Shown: positions 54,494 to 63,227 of the stretch, piece after piece | How the letters are laid out: every line of letters starts with the position of its first letter | How positions within the stretch are numbered: position 1 is the first letter of the stretch | The notes under the pieces: model-generated | Told to the model about the DNA's origin: nothing | Database searches by the model: none | Seen by the model: only the letters and a program-made list of their open reading frames with translations | Source of the DNA: Massilia sp. IC2-278 | Lineage (GTDB): Bacteria > Pseudomonadota > Gammaproteobacteria > Burkholderiales > Burkholderiaceae_D | Direction of reading: 5' to 3' | DNA length: 64,000 nucleotides | NCBI RefSeq assembly: GCF_020708045.1 | Contig: NZ_JAJFES010000001.1 | Coordinates: 496,001-560,000, forward strand | Translations under genes and position numbers: made by a program

Positions 54494-56011
54494 CTAAGCG
54501 GCCAGCGGCAGCGCGATCGCCACCTGCAGCCCGCCGCCGTCGCGGTTGCGCGCGACGATGCTGCCGCCGTGGGCATGCACGACGCGCTGCGCGATCGCCA
54601 GTCCGAGGCCGTGGCCATCGACGTTGTTCTTGCCCGGGTTCGAGCGGAAGAAGGGTTCGAACACGGTCGGCAGGTCGGCGTCACGGATGCCCGGTCCGCG
54701 GTCCAGCACCTCCACGTGGACCAGTGGCCCGCGCGCGACCAGGCGGATGTCGACCCGGCCGCCCGCGCCGCCATGCTTGACGGCATTGCGCACCACGTTC
54801 TCGACCGCGCGCCACAGCAGGTCGGGCGCGCCGCGCACGGTGGCCTGCGGTTCGCCTTCGATCTCGACCTCGATGGCGGGGCCATCGTCGCCGGCCTCGA
54901 AGCGTGCATCGAGGGCGATGCCGTCGACCAGCTCCTGCATATCAACGGGTTCGTTCTTCGGCAGGTCGGGATTGGCCTCCAGGCGCGACAGCGTCAGCAG
55001 CTCGCCGACCAGTTTGTCCATGCGCACGCTCTCGCGTTCGATGCGTTCGAGCGAGGTGGCGATCTTGTCGGGCTGCTGGTGCGCCAGGCCGATGGCGGCC
55101 TGCAAGCGCGCCAGCGGCGAGCGCAGTTCGTGCGAGACATCGTGCAGCAGGCGGCGCTGGCCATCCATCAGGGCGCGCAGCTGGCCGCTCATGCGGTCGA
55201 AGTCGCGTCCGAGGTCATTCAGTTCGTCGCCGCCGAGCCGGTCGCCGTCGGTGAAGCGCGGCGACAAGTCGCCGGCCGATGCAGCCTCGAAGGCGCTGCG
55301 CAGCGCGCGGATCGGACGCGAGAAGTACCAGGCGAGGAGGGCGGCGAAGAACAGGCTGACGATGATCGCGGCCAGCATCGGAATCGGCCTGCTCATCGGC
55401 GAGAACGGGCCGAAAGGACCGCGCGGACCGTCGCCGCGGCCGAAGCCGGAACGGTCGTCGGGTCCACCCGGGCCATTCGGGCCAGGCATGCCGCCTGCGC
55501 GCTCGCCTGGGCCGGTCGTGTCCATGCCAGCCGGCGGCCCTTCGGCGCCGGGGCCGGCAACTTGCGCCGCGGTGAGCGTATCGCCGGCGGCATTGCGATA
55601 CATGCGCGGCACGAACAGCAGCAACTGCTGGCCGTCGGGCGCCTTCAGCTGGCGCACCGGCCGGTAAGGACGGTCGGCGGCCAGTTCGCGGCGCGCCTGT
55701 TCGCGCATGCTCGGCGTGACTTCGCGCCCCAGCAGTTCGCGGCCGTTGCTGAACACGGCATACACGGAATGCCGGCCCTTCTGCGAGACGATTTCGCGCA
55801 GCGCCGGAACGCCGCCGTATTTCAGGGCGATGGCGGCCGAGTCGAGCATGAAGCCGGCCGGCGGCCCGGTTTCGATCAGGGTGATGGTATTCGACAGGCG
55901 TGCCTGCTCGCGCAGCCAGAACACGCTGCCGATGCCGACGGCCGCCGCGACCTGGGCCAGCAGGATCGACAGGAAGAACTTCCAGAACAAACGGCCAGTG
56001 CGGCGTCCCAT
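54494..56011 (-). CDS. Cpx/EnvZ-type sensor histidine kinase
   Basis: A 505-residue membrane kinase. The first helix is LFWKFFLSILLAQVAAAVGIG. The periplasmic region (about 35-200) ends in a stretch rich in Pro, Gly and Asp (residues 165-195), and a second helix is IPMLAAIIVSLFFAALLAWYF. HAMP is followed by the H-box LLHDVSHELRSPLARLQAAIG, a CpxA-like version. The ATPase part has ENVVRNAVKHGG (N-box), DRGPGIRDADLPTVFEPFFR and GHGLGLAIAQRVV. It is 13 bases after the response regulator and convergent with comEC. The Cpx assignment comes from the H-box and the CpxP-like gene across the promoter region. Confidence 0.9.
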   Translation of the reverse strand: MGRRTGRLFWKFFLSILLAQVAAAVGIGSVFWLREQARLSNTITLIETGPPAGFMLDSAAIALKYGGVPALREIVSQKGRHSVYAVFSNGRELLGREVTPSMREQARRELAADRPYRPVRQLKAPDGQQLLLFVPRMYRNAAGDTLTAAQVAGPGAEGPPAGMDTTGPGERAGGMPGPNGPGGPDDRSGFGRGDGPRGPFGPFSPMSRPIPMLAAIIVSLFFAALLAWYFSRPIRALRSAFEAASAGDLSPRFTDGDRLGGDELNDLGRDFDRMSGQLRALMDGQRRLLHDVSHELRSPLARLQAAIGLAHQQPDKIATSLERIERESVRMDKLVGELLTLSRLEANPDLPKNEPVDMQELVDGIALDARFEAGDDGPAIEVEIEGEPQATVRGAPDLLWRAVENVVRNAVKHGGAGGRVDIRLVARGPLVHVEVLDRGPGIRDADLPTVFEPFFRSNPGKNNVDGHGLGLAIAQRVVHAHGGSIVARNRDGGGLQVAIALPLAA

Positions 56012-56024
56012 GCGTCGGCCGATT

Positions 56025-56714
56025 TCAGTCGCGGATCAGCTGGTAGCCCAGACGGTAGACCGTCTGCAGCGGCGAGCGGCCGTCGTCGAGCGTGCCGAGC
56101 TTGTGGCGCAGGCTGCTCAGGTGGACGTCGATATTCCGGTCGAAGCGCGCCAGCGGCCGGCCCAGGCCCTGCTCGGACAGTTCGTTCTTGCTCACCGGTT
56201 TCCCCGCATGGCGCGCCAGCACTTCCAGCAGGTTGAATTCGGTGCTGGTCAGTTCCAGCGGCTTGCCGTCCCAGGTGGCGCGGCGCTGCGCGGGCATCAT
56301 GAGCAGCTTGCCGACCGCGAGCACGACGCCGGCGCCGCTGCCCGGCTGGGTGTCCTGGGTACGGCGCAGGATGGCGCGCACGCGGGCCGTCAGTTCGCGC
56401 GGGGTGCAGGGCTTGGTCACGTAATCGTCGGCGCCGAGTTCCAGGCCGAGGATGCGGTCGGCGTCGTCGCCGCGGCCGGTCAGCATCAGCACCGGGATGC
56501 GGCTTTGCGCGCGGATGCGGCGCAGGGTGTCGATACCGTTTAGTGCCGGCATCATGACGTCGAGGATGGCGATCGCATAGCGCCCGCTCAGGGCTTCGCG
56601 CGCGCCGGTCTCGCCGTCGTGGGCGCAGGCGACCGCGAAGCCCTCCTGCTCGAGGTATTCGGTAAACATGCCGACCAGCTCGGCGTCGTCGTCGATCAAC
56701 AGTACATGGTTCAT
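56025..56714 (-). CDS. OmpR/CpxR-type response regulator
   Basis: A 229-residue regulator. The receiver domain (1-120) has VLLIDDDAELV (acidic pocket), ILDVMMPALNGID (phospho-Asp) and ADDYVTKPCTPREL (Lys). The winged-helix domain (about 130-229) has LELTSTEFNLLEVLARHAGKP, RFDRNIDVHLSSLRHKLG and TVYRLGYQLI. It is transcribed with the kinase and divergent from the CpxP-like gene. Three TTTAC-N5-TTTAC boxes in that divergent region match the known CpxR site GTAAA-N5-GTAAA, which supports autoregulation. Confidence 0.92.
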   Translation of the reverse strand: MNHVLLIDDDAELVGMFTEYLEQEGFAVACAHDGETGAREALSGRYAIAILDVMMPALNGIDTLRRIRAQSRIPVLMLTGRGDDADRILGLELGADDYVTKPCTPRELTARVRAILRRTQDTQPGSGAGVVLAVGKLLMMPAQRRATWDGKPLELTSTEFNLLEVLARHAGKPVSKNELSEQGLGRPLARFDRNIDVHLSSLRHKLGTLDDGRSPLQTVYRLGYQLIRD

Positions 56715-56766
56715 CCTCCGGATGATAGCAAAGCGGCCGTTACCCTGCGCGTGCGGCAGGCGTGCT

Positions 56767-56850
56767 TTTACCCAGCTTTACACCCCGGCGGTCCGCATAT
56801 GGACCGGGGTGTTCCTTACGCCGTTTTACGCCGGCTTTACAGCGCTTTAC
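56767..56850. promoter_or_regulatory. CpxR-box-like direct repeats and hairpin in the divergent promoter region
   Basis: TTTAC-N5-TTTAC occurs at 56767-56781 and 56836-56850, and CTTAC-N5-TTTAC at 56815-56829. Read on the other strand these are GTAAA-N5-GTAAA, the CpxR consensus. Between the first and second box lies an inverted repeat (56780-56812, arms ACACCC/GGGTGT and CGGTCC/GGACCG around GCATAT with a three-base bulge). The boxes lie between the response-regulator start (56714) and the CpxP-like start (56900). Confidence 0.7.
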
Positions 56851-56899
56851 AAGGCCGCGCACCAGAATGGGCGCCATTCGACACGCAATGGAGCACCAC

Positions 56900-57397
56900 A
56901 TGAGCATTCTCCGCACCGCCGCCGCCGCATTCGCCGCCACCGCCTTCGCCTCGGCCGCGCTGGCCGCACCCGCAGCGGACGCGCCGCCGCCCGGCGCGCC
57001 GGCAGCCGCCGACTTCGACCCCGGCCCGGACTTCGACCGCGGCCCCGGCCCCGGTCCACGCGGCCCGGGTCCGCGCATGGGTGGTCCCGGCCTGCCTTTC
57101 CTGCACGGGATCGACCTGAGCGAAGGCCAGGAAGACCGCCTGTTCGCGATCATGCATGCCCAGGCGCCGCAACTGCGCGAACAGGAAAAGGCGGAGCGCA
57201 AGGCGCTCGAAGCCCTGGACGCGATGCGCGAATCGGGCCGCGTCGACGACGCCAAGGCAGCGGCGCAGGCCAAGGCCCTCGGCCAGGCCATCGCCGCCCA
57301 GGAACTGCTGCGCGTGCGTACCGCCGCCCAGGTGATGGCGCTGCTCACGCAGCAGCAGAAGGAAGCAATGGAACGCCAGCGCGCACCACGTGACTGA
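56900..57397 (+). CDS. CpxP/Spy-like periplasmic protein (LTXXQ type)
   Basis: A 165-residue periplasmic protein starting at ATG 56900, with GGAG six bases upstream. The signal peptide (about 1-24) ends ASAALA. A segment rich in Pro, Gly and Asp (residues 30-65) resembles the one in the divergent kinase. The C-terminal helical part has IDLSEGQEDRLFAIMHAQAPQ and VMALLTQQQKEAM; the LxxQQ-type words are typical of CpxP/Spy envelope-stress chaperones and metal-sensing relatives. It probably feeds back on the divergent kinase. It is transcribed with the dioxygenase gene, ten bases downstream. Confidence 0.78.
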   Translation: MSILRTAAAAFAATAFASAALAAPAADAPPPGAPAAADFDPGPDFDRGPGPGPRGPGPRMGGPGLPFLHGIDLSEGQEDRLFAIMHAQAPQLREQEKAERKALEALDAMRESGRVDDAKAAAQAKALGQAIAAQELLRVRTAAQVMALLTQQQKEAMERQRAPRD

Positions 57398-57407
57398 GGA
57401 GACGAAC

Positions 57408-58307
57408 ATGAGCGAACACGATCATCACGGCGGCCTTGCCGCCGACATCGACCGGCTGCTGGGTGCGGCCACTAACCGGCGCCAGACCCTGCGCTGGCTG
57501 CTGGCCGGCGCTGCCTCGGTGCCGCTGGCCAGCTGCGGCGGTGGCGGCGAAAGCGGTACAAGCGCCACCGGCAGCCTGCTATCGAGCGGCAGCACCGGCA
57601 GCGGCAGCACCGGTACCGGCAGCACGGGCACAGGCAGCGGCACCACGACCGGCAGCACGAGCTGCGCGGTGATTCCCGAGGAAACCGGCGGCCCGTATCC
57701 GGCCGACGGCACCAACAGCAGCAACGGCAAGGTCGCCAATGCTCTGGTCCTGTCGGGCATCGTGCGCAGCGACATCCGCTCCAGCATCGCCGGCGCGACC
57801 GGCGTGGCCCAGGGCGTGCCGCTGACGATCCGCCTGAAGATCGTCAACGCGGCCAGCAGCTGCGCCACGGTCGCCGACGCCACCGTCTATCTCTGGCACT
57901 GCGACCGCAACGGCAATTACTCGATGTATTCAGGCAGCATCAGCGGCGAGAACTACCTGCGCGGGGTGCAGGCCGCCGACGCCGACGGCTACGTGACGTT
58001 CCTCACCATCTTCCCGGGCTGCTACGACGGGCGGATGCCGCACGTACACTTCGAGGTTTATCCGACGCTGGCGAAGTCGACGGTCGCGTCGAACCGCATC
58101 AAGACCTCGCAGTTCACCTTCCCGCTGGCCACGCTGAACGAGGTGTACACGGCCACCGCCTACGCTAGCAGCGTGCAGAATCTGGCGCGTATCAGCTATG
58201 CCACCGACAACGTGTTCAGCGACGGCACCGGGCTGCAGATGGCCTCGATGAGCGGCGACATCGTCAACGGCTATGTGGCGGAACTGACTGTAGGGGTTTC
58301 CCTCTAA
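57408..58307 (+). CDS. exported intradiol ring-cleavage dioxygenase family protein
   Basis: A 299-residue protein from ATG 57408 (GAGGAG overlapping the previous stop). The N-terminus has NRRQTLRWLLAGAAS followed by the lipobox LASC, which reads as a Tat-type lipoprotein signal. A Ser/Gly/Thr linker (about 45-85) leads to the catalytic domain: CAVIPEETGGPYPADGTN, VYLWHCDRNGNYSMYSG (tyrosine ligand) and GCYDGRMPHVHFEVYP (Tyr and two His ligands of the ferric site). Relatives cleave catechol or protocatechuate between the hydroxyls. Export and the Cpx-linked operon are unusual for a catabolic enzyme, so the substrate may be envelope-related or environmental. Confidence 0.83.
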   Translation: MSEHDHHGGLAADIDRLLGAATNRRQTLRWLLAGAASVPLASCGGGGESGTSATGSLLSSGSTGSGSTGTGSTGTGSGTTTGSTSCAVIPEETGGPYPADGTNSSNGKVANALVLSGIVRSDIRSSIAGATGVAQGVPLTIRLKIVNAASSCATVADATVYLWHCDRNGNYSMYSGSISGENYLRGVQAADADGYVTFLTIFPGCYDGRMPHVHFEVYPTLAKSTVASNRIKTSQFTFPLATLNEVYTATAYASSVQNLARISYATDNVFSDGTGLQMASMSGDIVNGYVAELTVGVSL

Positions 58308-58375
58308 ACCGGGAACGCACGGGACCTTGTCACATTACAATCGAAACCTCATCCGTTTCCTGCGTCCCGTGCTCC

Positions 58376-59221
58376 ATGACCAAACCCTTGCTGCATTTTT
58401 GCCACGGCAATAGCTTCCCGTCCGGTACCTATCGTCAACTGCTTGAAGGCTTGAGCGCGCATTACGATGTGCACAGCACCGACATGGTCGGACACGACCC
58501 GCGCTACCCGGTGGGCGATGGCTGGAGCGGGCTGGTGGACGAGCTGATCGCCGAACTGGAAGGGTATGGCCGCCCGGTGATCCTGGTCGGCCATTCGCTG
58601 GGCGGCATGCTGAGCACGATGGCTGCCGCGCGCCGGCCCGAGCTGGCGCAATGCGTGGTGATGCTCGATTCGCCGGTGGTGGCCGGGTGGCGCGCCTTCC
58701 TCTGGCGTATCGTGAAGCTGCTGGGCAAGGGCACGAAGTTTTCGCCGGCGCGCTTTTCCGAACGCCGCCGGAATGTCTGGCCGGACCGCGACGCCGCCTA
58801 CAAGCATTTCATCTCGAAGGATATTTTTGCCGCCTGGGCGCCGGGCGTGCTCGACGATTACCTGGACGTCGGCCTGAAGCCGCATCCCGAGGGCGTACAG
58901 TTGCGTTTTGATCGCGCCGTCGAAACCCAGATCTACAACTCGCTGCCGCACCACATGGGCGAGGTCATCCGTCACGACTTCCCGGTACCGGTCGGTTTTA
59001 TCGGCGCCGACCGCTCCGAGGAACTGCGTCAGGCTGGACTGGAATCGACGCGCAAGCTGGTCGGGGCGAACTTCGTCATGACCGAGGGCAGCCATCTGTA
59101 TCCGCTGGAGCAGCCAGCTCGCGCAGCGCAACTCACCCATGAGATGATCGGGCGCCTGCTGGCCCAACGTGCTAGTCAAGCTGGCAACGAGAAGCAGGAC
59201 CAGCGCGGTCTTTTCGCGTAA
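58376..59221 (+). CDS. cytoplasmic alpha/beta hydrolase
   Basis: A 281-residue alpha/beta hydrolase without signal peptide. [21 protein letters not shown] gives the oxyanion HGN motif. [21 protein letters not shown] is the nucleophile elbow with the active serine. [14 protein letters not shown] is near the acid, and [13 protein letters not shown] supplies the histidine. The family includes esterases and haloperoxidase-like enzymes, and no substrate can be named. It lies 39 bases upstream of dcd and may be co-transcribed with it. Confidence 0.87.
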   Translation: MTKPLLHFCHGNSFPSGTYRQLLEGLSAHYDVHSTDMVGHDPRYPVGDGWSGLVDELIAELEGYGRPVILVGHSLGGMLSTMAAARRPELAQCVVMLDSPVVAGWRAFLWRIVKLLGKGTKFSPARFSERRRNVWPDRDAAYKHFISKDIFAAWAPGVLDDYLDVGLKPHPEGVQLRFDRAVETQIYNSLPHHMGEVIRHDFPVPVGFIGADRSEELRQAGLESTRKLVGANFVMTEGSHLYPLEQPARAAQLTHEMIGRLLAQRASQAGNEKQDQRGLFA

Positions 59222-59259
59222 AATCGCGGGATTTTCCGCACTTCCCGAAAGAACTCAGC

Positions 59260-59826
59260 ATGGCAATTAAAAGCGATAAATGGATCCGCCGCATGGCGCA
59301 GGAAACCGGCATGATCGAACCTTTCGAGCCGGGCCAGGTCCGCGAGGCCGACGGCCGCCGCATCATTTCCTACGGCACATCGTCGTACGGCTACGATATC
59401 CGCTGCGCCGACGAGTTCAAGGTCTTCACCAACATCAACAGCACGATCGTCGATCCGAAGAACTTCGACGAGAAGTCGTTTGTCGACATCAAGAGCGATG
59501 TCTGCATCATCCCGCCGAACTCGTTCGCGCTGGCGCGCACCATGGAATACTTCCGCATCCCGCGCAATGTGCTGACCGTTTGCCTGGGTAAATCGACGTA
59601 TGCGCGCTGCGGCATCATCGTCAACGTGACGCCGTTCGAGCCGGAGTGGGAAGGTTATGTGACGCTGGAGTTCTCGAACACGACGCCGCTGCCGGCCAAG
59701 ATCTACGCGGGCGAAGGTTGTGCGCAGGTGCTGTTCTTCGAGTCGGATGAAGTCTGCGAAACGTCTTATAAAGACCGTGGCGGCAAGTACCAGGGGCAGC
59801 ATGGCGTGACCTTGCCGAAGACCTGA
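59260..59826 (+). CDS. dcd: dCTP deaminase
   Basis: A 188-residue enzyme converting dCTP to dUTP for thymidylate synthesis. Diagnostic segments are [62 protein letters not shown] and the active-site strand [20 protein letters not shown], followed by [12 protein letters not shown]. Length and motifs fit the trimeric Gram-negative Dcd. In related bacteria dcd is also found beside the large basic-amino-acid decarboxylase, here convergent at 60132. Confidence 0.96.
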   Translation: MAIKSDKWIRRMAQETGMIEPFEPGQVREADGRRIISYGTSSYGYDIRCADEFKVFTNINSTIVDPKNFDEKSFVDIKSDVCIIPPNSFALARTMEYFRIPRNVLTVCLGKSTYARCGIIVNVTPFEPEWEGYVTLEFSNTTPLPAKIYAGEGCAQVLFFESDEVCETSYKDRGGKYQGQHGVTLPKT

Positions 59827-59887
59827 TAGGGTTTTTGAAGGCAGGAACCTGAACCCGTATCATATCGCGACGCTGGTGCTTGCCCGG

Positions 59888-60031
59888 GTAGGGTGGGCAC
59901 TTGTGCCCACGCGGTTTCACCTTTTGCGCAGAGGCGCACGTGACGGAGTCACCGTGTAAGCATCTGAGATGTTTTCAGATGGCGCTGTACGCGGCAGTCC
60001 TATACCGCGTGGGCACAGGTGCCCACCCTAC
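59888..60031. repeat. paired REP-like palindromes, stem word GCAC/GTGC
   Basis: Copies at 59888-59914 (GTGGGCAC-TT-GTGCCCAC) and 60003-60031 (GTGGGCAC-AG-GTGCCCAC), inverted relative to each other, between convergent dcd and the decarboxylase gene. Confidence 0.88.
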
Positions 60032-60067
60032 AAAAACATCGCGGTGCATGCCGTCGCGATTTCAGCG

Positions 60068-60097
60068 ACAAAAAAAGAGGAGCCAGCGGCTCCTCTT
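60068..60097 (-). terminator. intrinsic terminator of the decarboxylase gene
   Basis: GAGGAGCC (60077-60084) and GGCTCCTC (60088-60095) form the stem. On the minus strand a run of T (A-run 60069-60076 on the + strand) follows, 35 bases after the stop. Confidence 0.88.
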
Positions 60098-60131
60098 CTC
60101 ACATCAGGCTGTTACTTCAGTCAGTCCTGTC

Positions 60132-62387
60132 TCAGTCCTGTTTGACGCAATCCACGAAGTACCCCAGCTTGCCATCGATCTCGCGCTTGACCAGGCCGTG
60201 CACGTCGGTCTCGAAGCCCGGGAAGCGTTCGTTGAAGTCGCGTGCGAAGCGCAGGTAATCGACGATGGTCTTGTTGAAGCGCTCGCCCGGAATCAGGAGC
60301 GGAATGCCCGGCGGATAAGGCGTCAGCAGGATGGCAGTCGTGCGGCCTTCCAACTCCTCGATCGCCACACGCTCGATGTCGCGGCGCGCCATCTTGGCGA
60401 ATGCATCCGACGGCTTCATTGCCGGCACCATGTCCGACAAATACATCTCGGTGGTCAGGCGCGCCACGTCGTATTGCTTGTAGAAGGTGTGGATCTGCGT
60501 GCACAGGTCGCGCAAACCGCGGTCTTCGTAGCGCGGGTTCGCCGAGGCGAACTGCGGCATCACCTGCCACATCGGCTTGTTGCGGTCGTAGTCGTCCTTG
60601 AACTGCTGCAGCGCCGTCACCAGGGTATTCCAGCGGCCCTTGGTGATCCCGATCGTGAACATGATGAAGAACGAGTACAGGCCGCACTTCTCGATGATGA
60701 CGCCGTGCTCGGCCAGGTACTTGGTGACGATCGAGGCCGGGATGCCGGTCTCGCCGAACTGGCCGTCCAGCGACAGGCCAGGCGTGACGACCGTCGACTT
60801 GATCGGGTCGAGCATGTTGAAGCCTTCGGCCAGGTTGCCGAAGCCGTGCCAGTCGTCGTCGGCGTGGATCATCCAGTCCTGCTGGGTGCCGATGCCTTCT
60901 TCGCCCTTCACGTCCGGGCCCCAGACCTTGAACCACCAGTCGTCGCCGTATTCGGCGTCGACCTTCTTCATGGCGCGGCGGAAGTCCAGCGCTTCCAGGA
61001 TCGATTCTTCCACCAGCGCGGTGCCGCCCGGTGCTTCCATCATGGCGGCGGCGACGTCGCAGGAGGCGATGATCGAGTACTGCGGCGAAGTCGAGGTGTG
61101 CATCAGGAAGGCTTCGTTGAAGGCGTCCTGGTCGAGCTTGACCGATTCCGATTCGCGCACCAGCACCTGCGAGGCCTGCGACAGGCCTGCGAGCAGCTTG
61201 TGCGTCGACTGGGTCGAGAAGATCATCGACTGCTTGGCGCGCGGACGGTCGCGGCCGATCGCGTGCATGTTCTTGTAGAAGTCGTGGAAGGTCGCGTGCG
61301 GCAGCCAGGCTTCGTCGAAGTGCAGGGTGTCGATGCGGCCATCCAGCATTTCACGCAGCACTTCCACGTTGTACACCACGCCGTCGTAGGTCGACTGGGT
61401 GATGGTCAGGATGCGCGGCTTCTTGTCCTTGGCTTCGCGTGCGAACGGGTTCGCCTCGATCTTGCGGGCGATCGATTCGGGCGTGAACTCTTCCAGCGGG
61501 ATCGGGCCGATGATGCCAAGGTTGTTCCGGGTCGGCATCAGGAACACGGGGATCGCGCCGCACATGATGATCGAGTGCAGGATCGACTTGTGGCAGTTAC
61601 GGTCGACCACGACGATGTCGCCCGGCGCGACGGTCGAGTGCCAGACCATCTTGTTCGAGGTCGAGGTGCCGTTGGTGACAAAGTAGCAGTGGTCGGCGCT
61701 GTAGATGCGCGCGGCGTTGCGCTCGGACTTCGCGACCGGGCCGGTGTGGTCCAGCAGCTGGCCGAGTTCTTCCACGGCGTTGCAGACGTCGGCGCGGAGC
61801 ATGTTCTCGCCGAAGAACTGGTGGAACATCTGGCCGACCGGGCTCTTCAAAAAGGCGACGCCGCCCGAGTGCCCAGGGCAGTGCCACGAGTAGGAACCGT
61901 CGTAGGCGTAGTTCACCAGCGCGCGGAAGAACGGCGGCGCCAGCGAATCCAGATAGGCCTTGGCTTCGCGGATGATGTGGCGCGCCACGAATTCCGGCGT
62001 GTCCTCGAACATGTGGATGAAGCCGTGCAGCTCCTTCAGGATGTCGTTCGGGATGTGGCGCGAGGTGCGGGTCTCGCCGTAGATGTAGATCGGGATGTTC
62101 GAGTTCTTGTGACGGATCTCCTGCACGAAGGCGCGCAGGCGTGTCAGGGCGAAGTCGGTTTCCTCAAACGAGCCGCCGCCGAATTCCTCGTCGTCGATCG
62201 ACAGCACGAAGGCCGAGGCGCGCGACTGCTGCTGGGCGAACTGCGACAGGTCGCCGTAGCTGGTCAGGCCCAGCACCTCCATGCCTTCTTTTTCCATCGC
62301 CGCGGCGAGCGCGCGAATGCCGAGACCGGACGTGTTCTCGGAACGGAAATCCTCGTCGATGATGACGATGGGGAAGCGAAATTTCAT
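60132..62387 (-). CDS. arginine/lysine/ornithine decarboxylase (PLP fold type I)
   Basis: A 751-residue enzyme from ATG 62387 (GGAGCTGTCA before it). The N-terminal receiver-like wing domain (VVIIDEDFRSENTSGLG) is typical of inducible basic-amino-acid decarboxylases. The core has YSWHCPGHSGGVAFLKSPVG, YFVTNGTSTSNKMV, DRNCHKSI and FSTQSTHKLLAGLSQASQ with the PLP lysine. The C-terminal domain (HGFGNLAEGFNMLDPIKST, TGIPASIVTKYLAEHG) looks closest to arginine decarboxylase AdiA. It consumes protons and yields a polyamine precursor. Substrate choice among Arg, Lys and Orn is not certain from sequence. Confidence 0.9.
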   Translation of the reverse strand: MKFRFPIVIIDEDFRSENTSGLGIRALAAAMEKEGMEVLGLTSYGDLSQFAQQQSRASAFVLSIDDEEFGGGSFEETDFALTRLRAFVQEIRHKNSNIPIYIYGETRTSRHIPNDILKELHGFIHMFEDTPEFVARHIIREAKAYLDSLAPPFFRALVNYAYDGSYSWHCPGHSGGVAFLKSPVGQMFHQFFGENMLRADVCNAVEELGQLLDHTGPVAKSERNAARIYSADHCYFVTNGTSTSNKMVWHSTVAPGDIVVVDRNCHKSILHSIIMCGAIPVFLMPTRNNLGIIGPIPLEEFTPESIARKIEANPFAREAKDKKPRILTITQSTYDGVVYNVEVLREMLDGRIDTLHFDEAWLPHATFHDFYKNMHAIGRDRPRAKQSMIFSTQSTHKLLAGLSQASQVLVRESESVKLDQDAFNEAFLMHTSTSPQYSIIASCDVAAAMMEAPGGTALVEESILEALDFRRAMKKVDAEYGDDWWFKVWGPDVKGEEGIGTQQDWMIHADDDWHGFGNLAEGFNMLDPIKSTVVTPGLSLDGQFGETGIPASIVTKYLAEHGVIIEKCGLYSFFIMFTIGITKGRWNTLVTALQQFKDDYDRNKPMWQVMPQFASANPRYEDRGLRDLCTQIHTFYKQYDVARLTTEMYLSDMVPAMKPSDAFAKMARRDIERVAIEELEGRTTAILLTPYPPGIPLLIPGERFNKTIVDYLRFARDFNERFPGFETDVHGLVKREIDGKLGYFVDCVKQD

Positions 62388-62456
62388 TGACAGCTCCAAT
62401 GCGAAGCGCCGTGGGGGCAGCCACGTCGGGTTGACGCGGCCCGCTCACACGGCACC

Positions 62457-62491
62457 GAAAAATAAGAAGCGGATTTTCGCAGAAAACCCGC
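62457..62491 (-). terminator. intrinsic terminator of the folA-DUF4337 operon
   Basis: On the minus strand, GCGGGTTTTC and GAAAATCCGC (with one G-U pair) form a ten-base stem around TGC, followed by TTCTTATTTTT. It lies about 100 bases past the DUF4337 stop and upstream of the decarboxylase. Confidence 0.75.
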
Positions 62492-62588
62492 TGTCCGGTG
62501 AACTTTTTTTGTTAGGGTAACCACATGCGCCGTGGGGCGGCGCACTCTAGCGGCCAGCAGCGCAGTTCAGCCGCAAATCAGCCGCAGT

Positions 62589-63227
62589 TCAGCCGCGTGC
62601 GCGCCGTCCCAGGCCCTTCAGCAGCTCGACGCAGAGGATGGCGCCGAGTGCCGCAACGAAGGGCGCGGCCACCAGCGGCGTCGGCTCCACGTGCAGCCAG
62701 GCGAAGGCGCCGATCACCAGGCCGAAGACGGCCACGGTGACGGTGGCGCCGAGCAGCCAGGTGCGGCGCGCCAGCAGTGCCACGGCGGCCAGCGAGATCG
62801 CGATCTGCTGGGCCACCGAAGCCAGCGACCACTGGCGGTGGCGGTGCAGCGCCTCCTCCGACTGTTCGCTGAACTTGGCCGACGACGCGTCCCAGCGCTC
62901 GGCCTCGACCCGGATATCGTCCTTCTCCTGCTGGTAGCGCAGCACCTCGGCGCGGTAATGCACGTGGTCGACGCCGGGCAGGTTGGTGGCCAGCTCGGCC
63001 AGGTTCTGCTTGTTCGACTTGGCCTGGTAATGGTTCCAGGCGTTGGCCGCGCTGGTCTTGTCGATGGCGGCGCTGTTCTTCAGCAGCGCCGCTTCGTTGT
63101 AGCTGCTGTTGCCGATGAAGCCGAACAGCGTGCCGATGGTGGCCAGGATCGCGATCAGCACCGCCACCTTGCCGGCAAAGCCGTCGCCGCCGCGCGATGC
63201 CGGGGCCTTTGCTGCGGGCAGGCTCAT
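62589..63227 (-). CDS. DUF4337 family membrane protein
   Basis: A 212-residue protein from ATG 63227, coupled to folA by an ATGA overlap. It has one N-terminal membrane helix (VAVLIAILATIGTLFGFIGN), then a conserved soluble part typical of DUF4337 (AANAWNHYQAKSNKQNLAEL), a coiled-coil-like segment, and two or three C-terminal helices (WSLASVAQQIAISLAAVALL; WLLGATVTVAVFGLVIGAFAW; LVAAPFVAALGAILC). The family has no known function. Coupling to folA probably reflects gene order and not a shared pathway. Confidence 0.83.
   Translation of the reverse strand: MSLPAAKAPASRGGDGFAGKVAVLIAILATIGTLFGFIGNSSYNEAALLKNSAAIDKTSAANAWNHYQAKSNKQNLAELATNLPGVDHVHYRAEVLRYQQEKDDIRVEAERWDASSAKFSEQSEEALHRHRQWSLASVAQQIAISLAAVALLARRTWLLGATVTVAVFGLVIGAFAWLHVEPTPLVAAPFVAALGAILCVELLKGLGRRARG

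Noticed and set aside
1446-60031. Dispersed palindromes as CRISPR repeats
   Set aside because: Copies are spread over single loci with two or three units each, in inverted orientation and without regular spacers or cas genes.
59901-62390. 829-codon open frame opposite the decarboxylase
   Set aside because: It is antisense to a well-conserved PLP enzyme, starts inside the repeat region and has no homology that I recognise.
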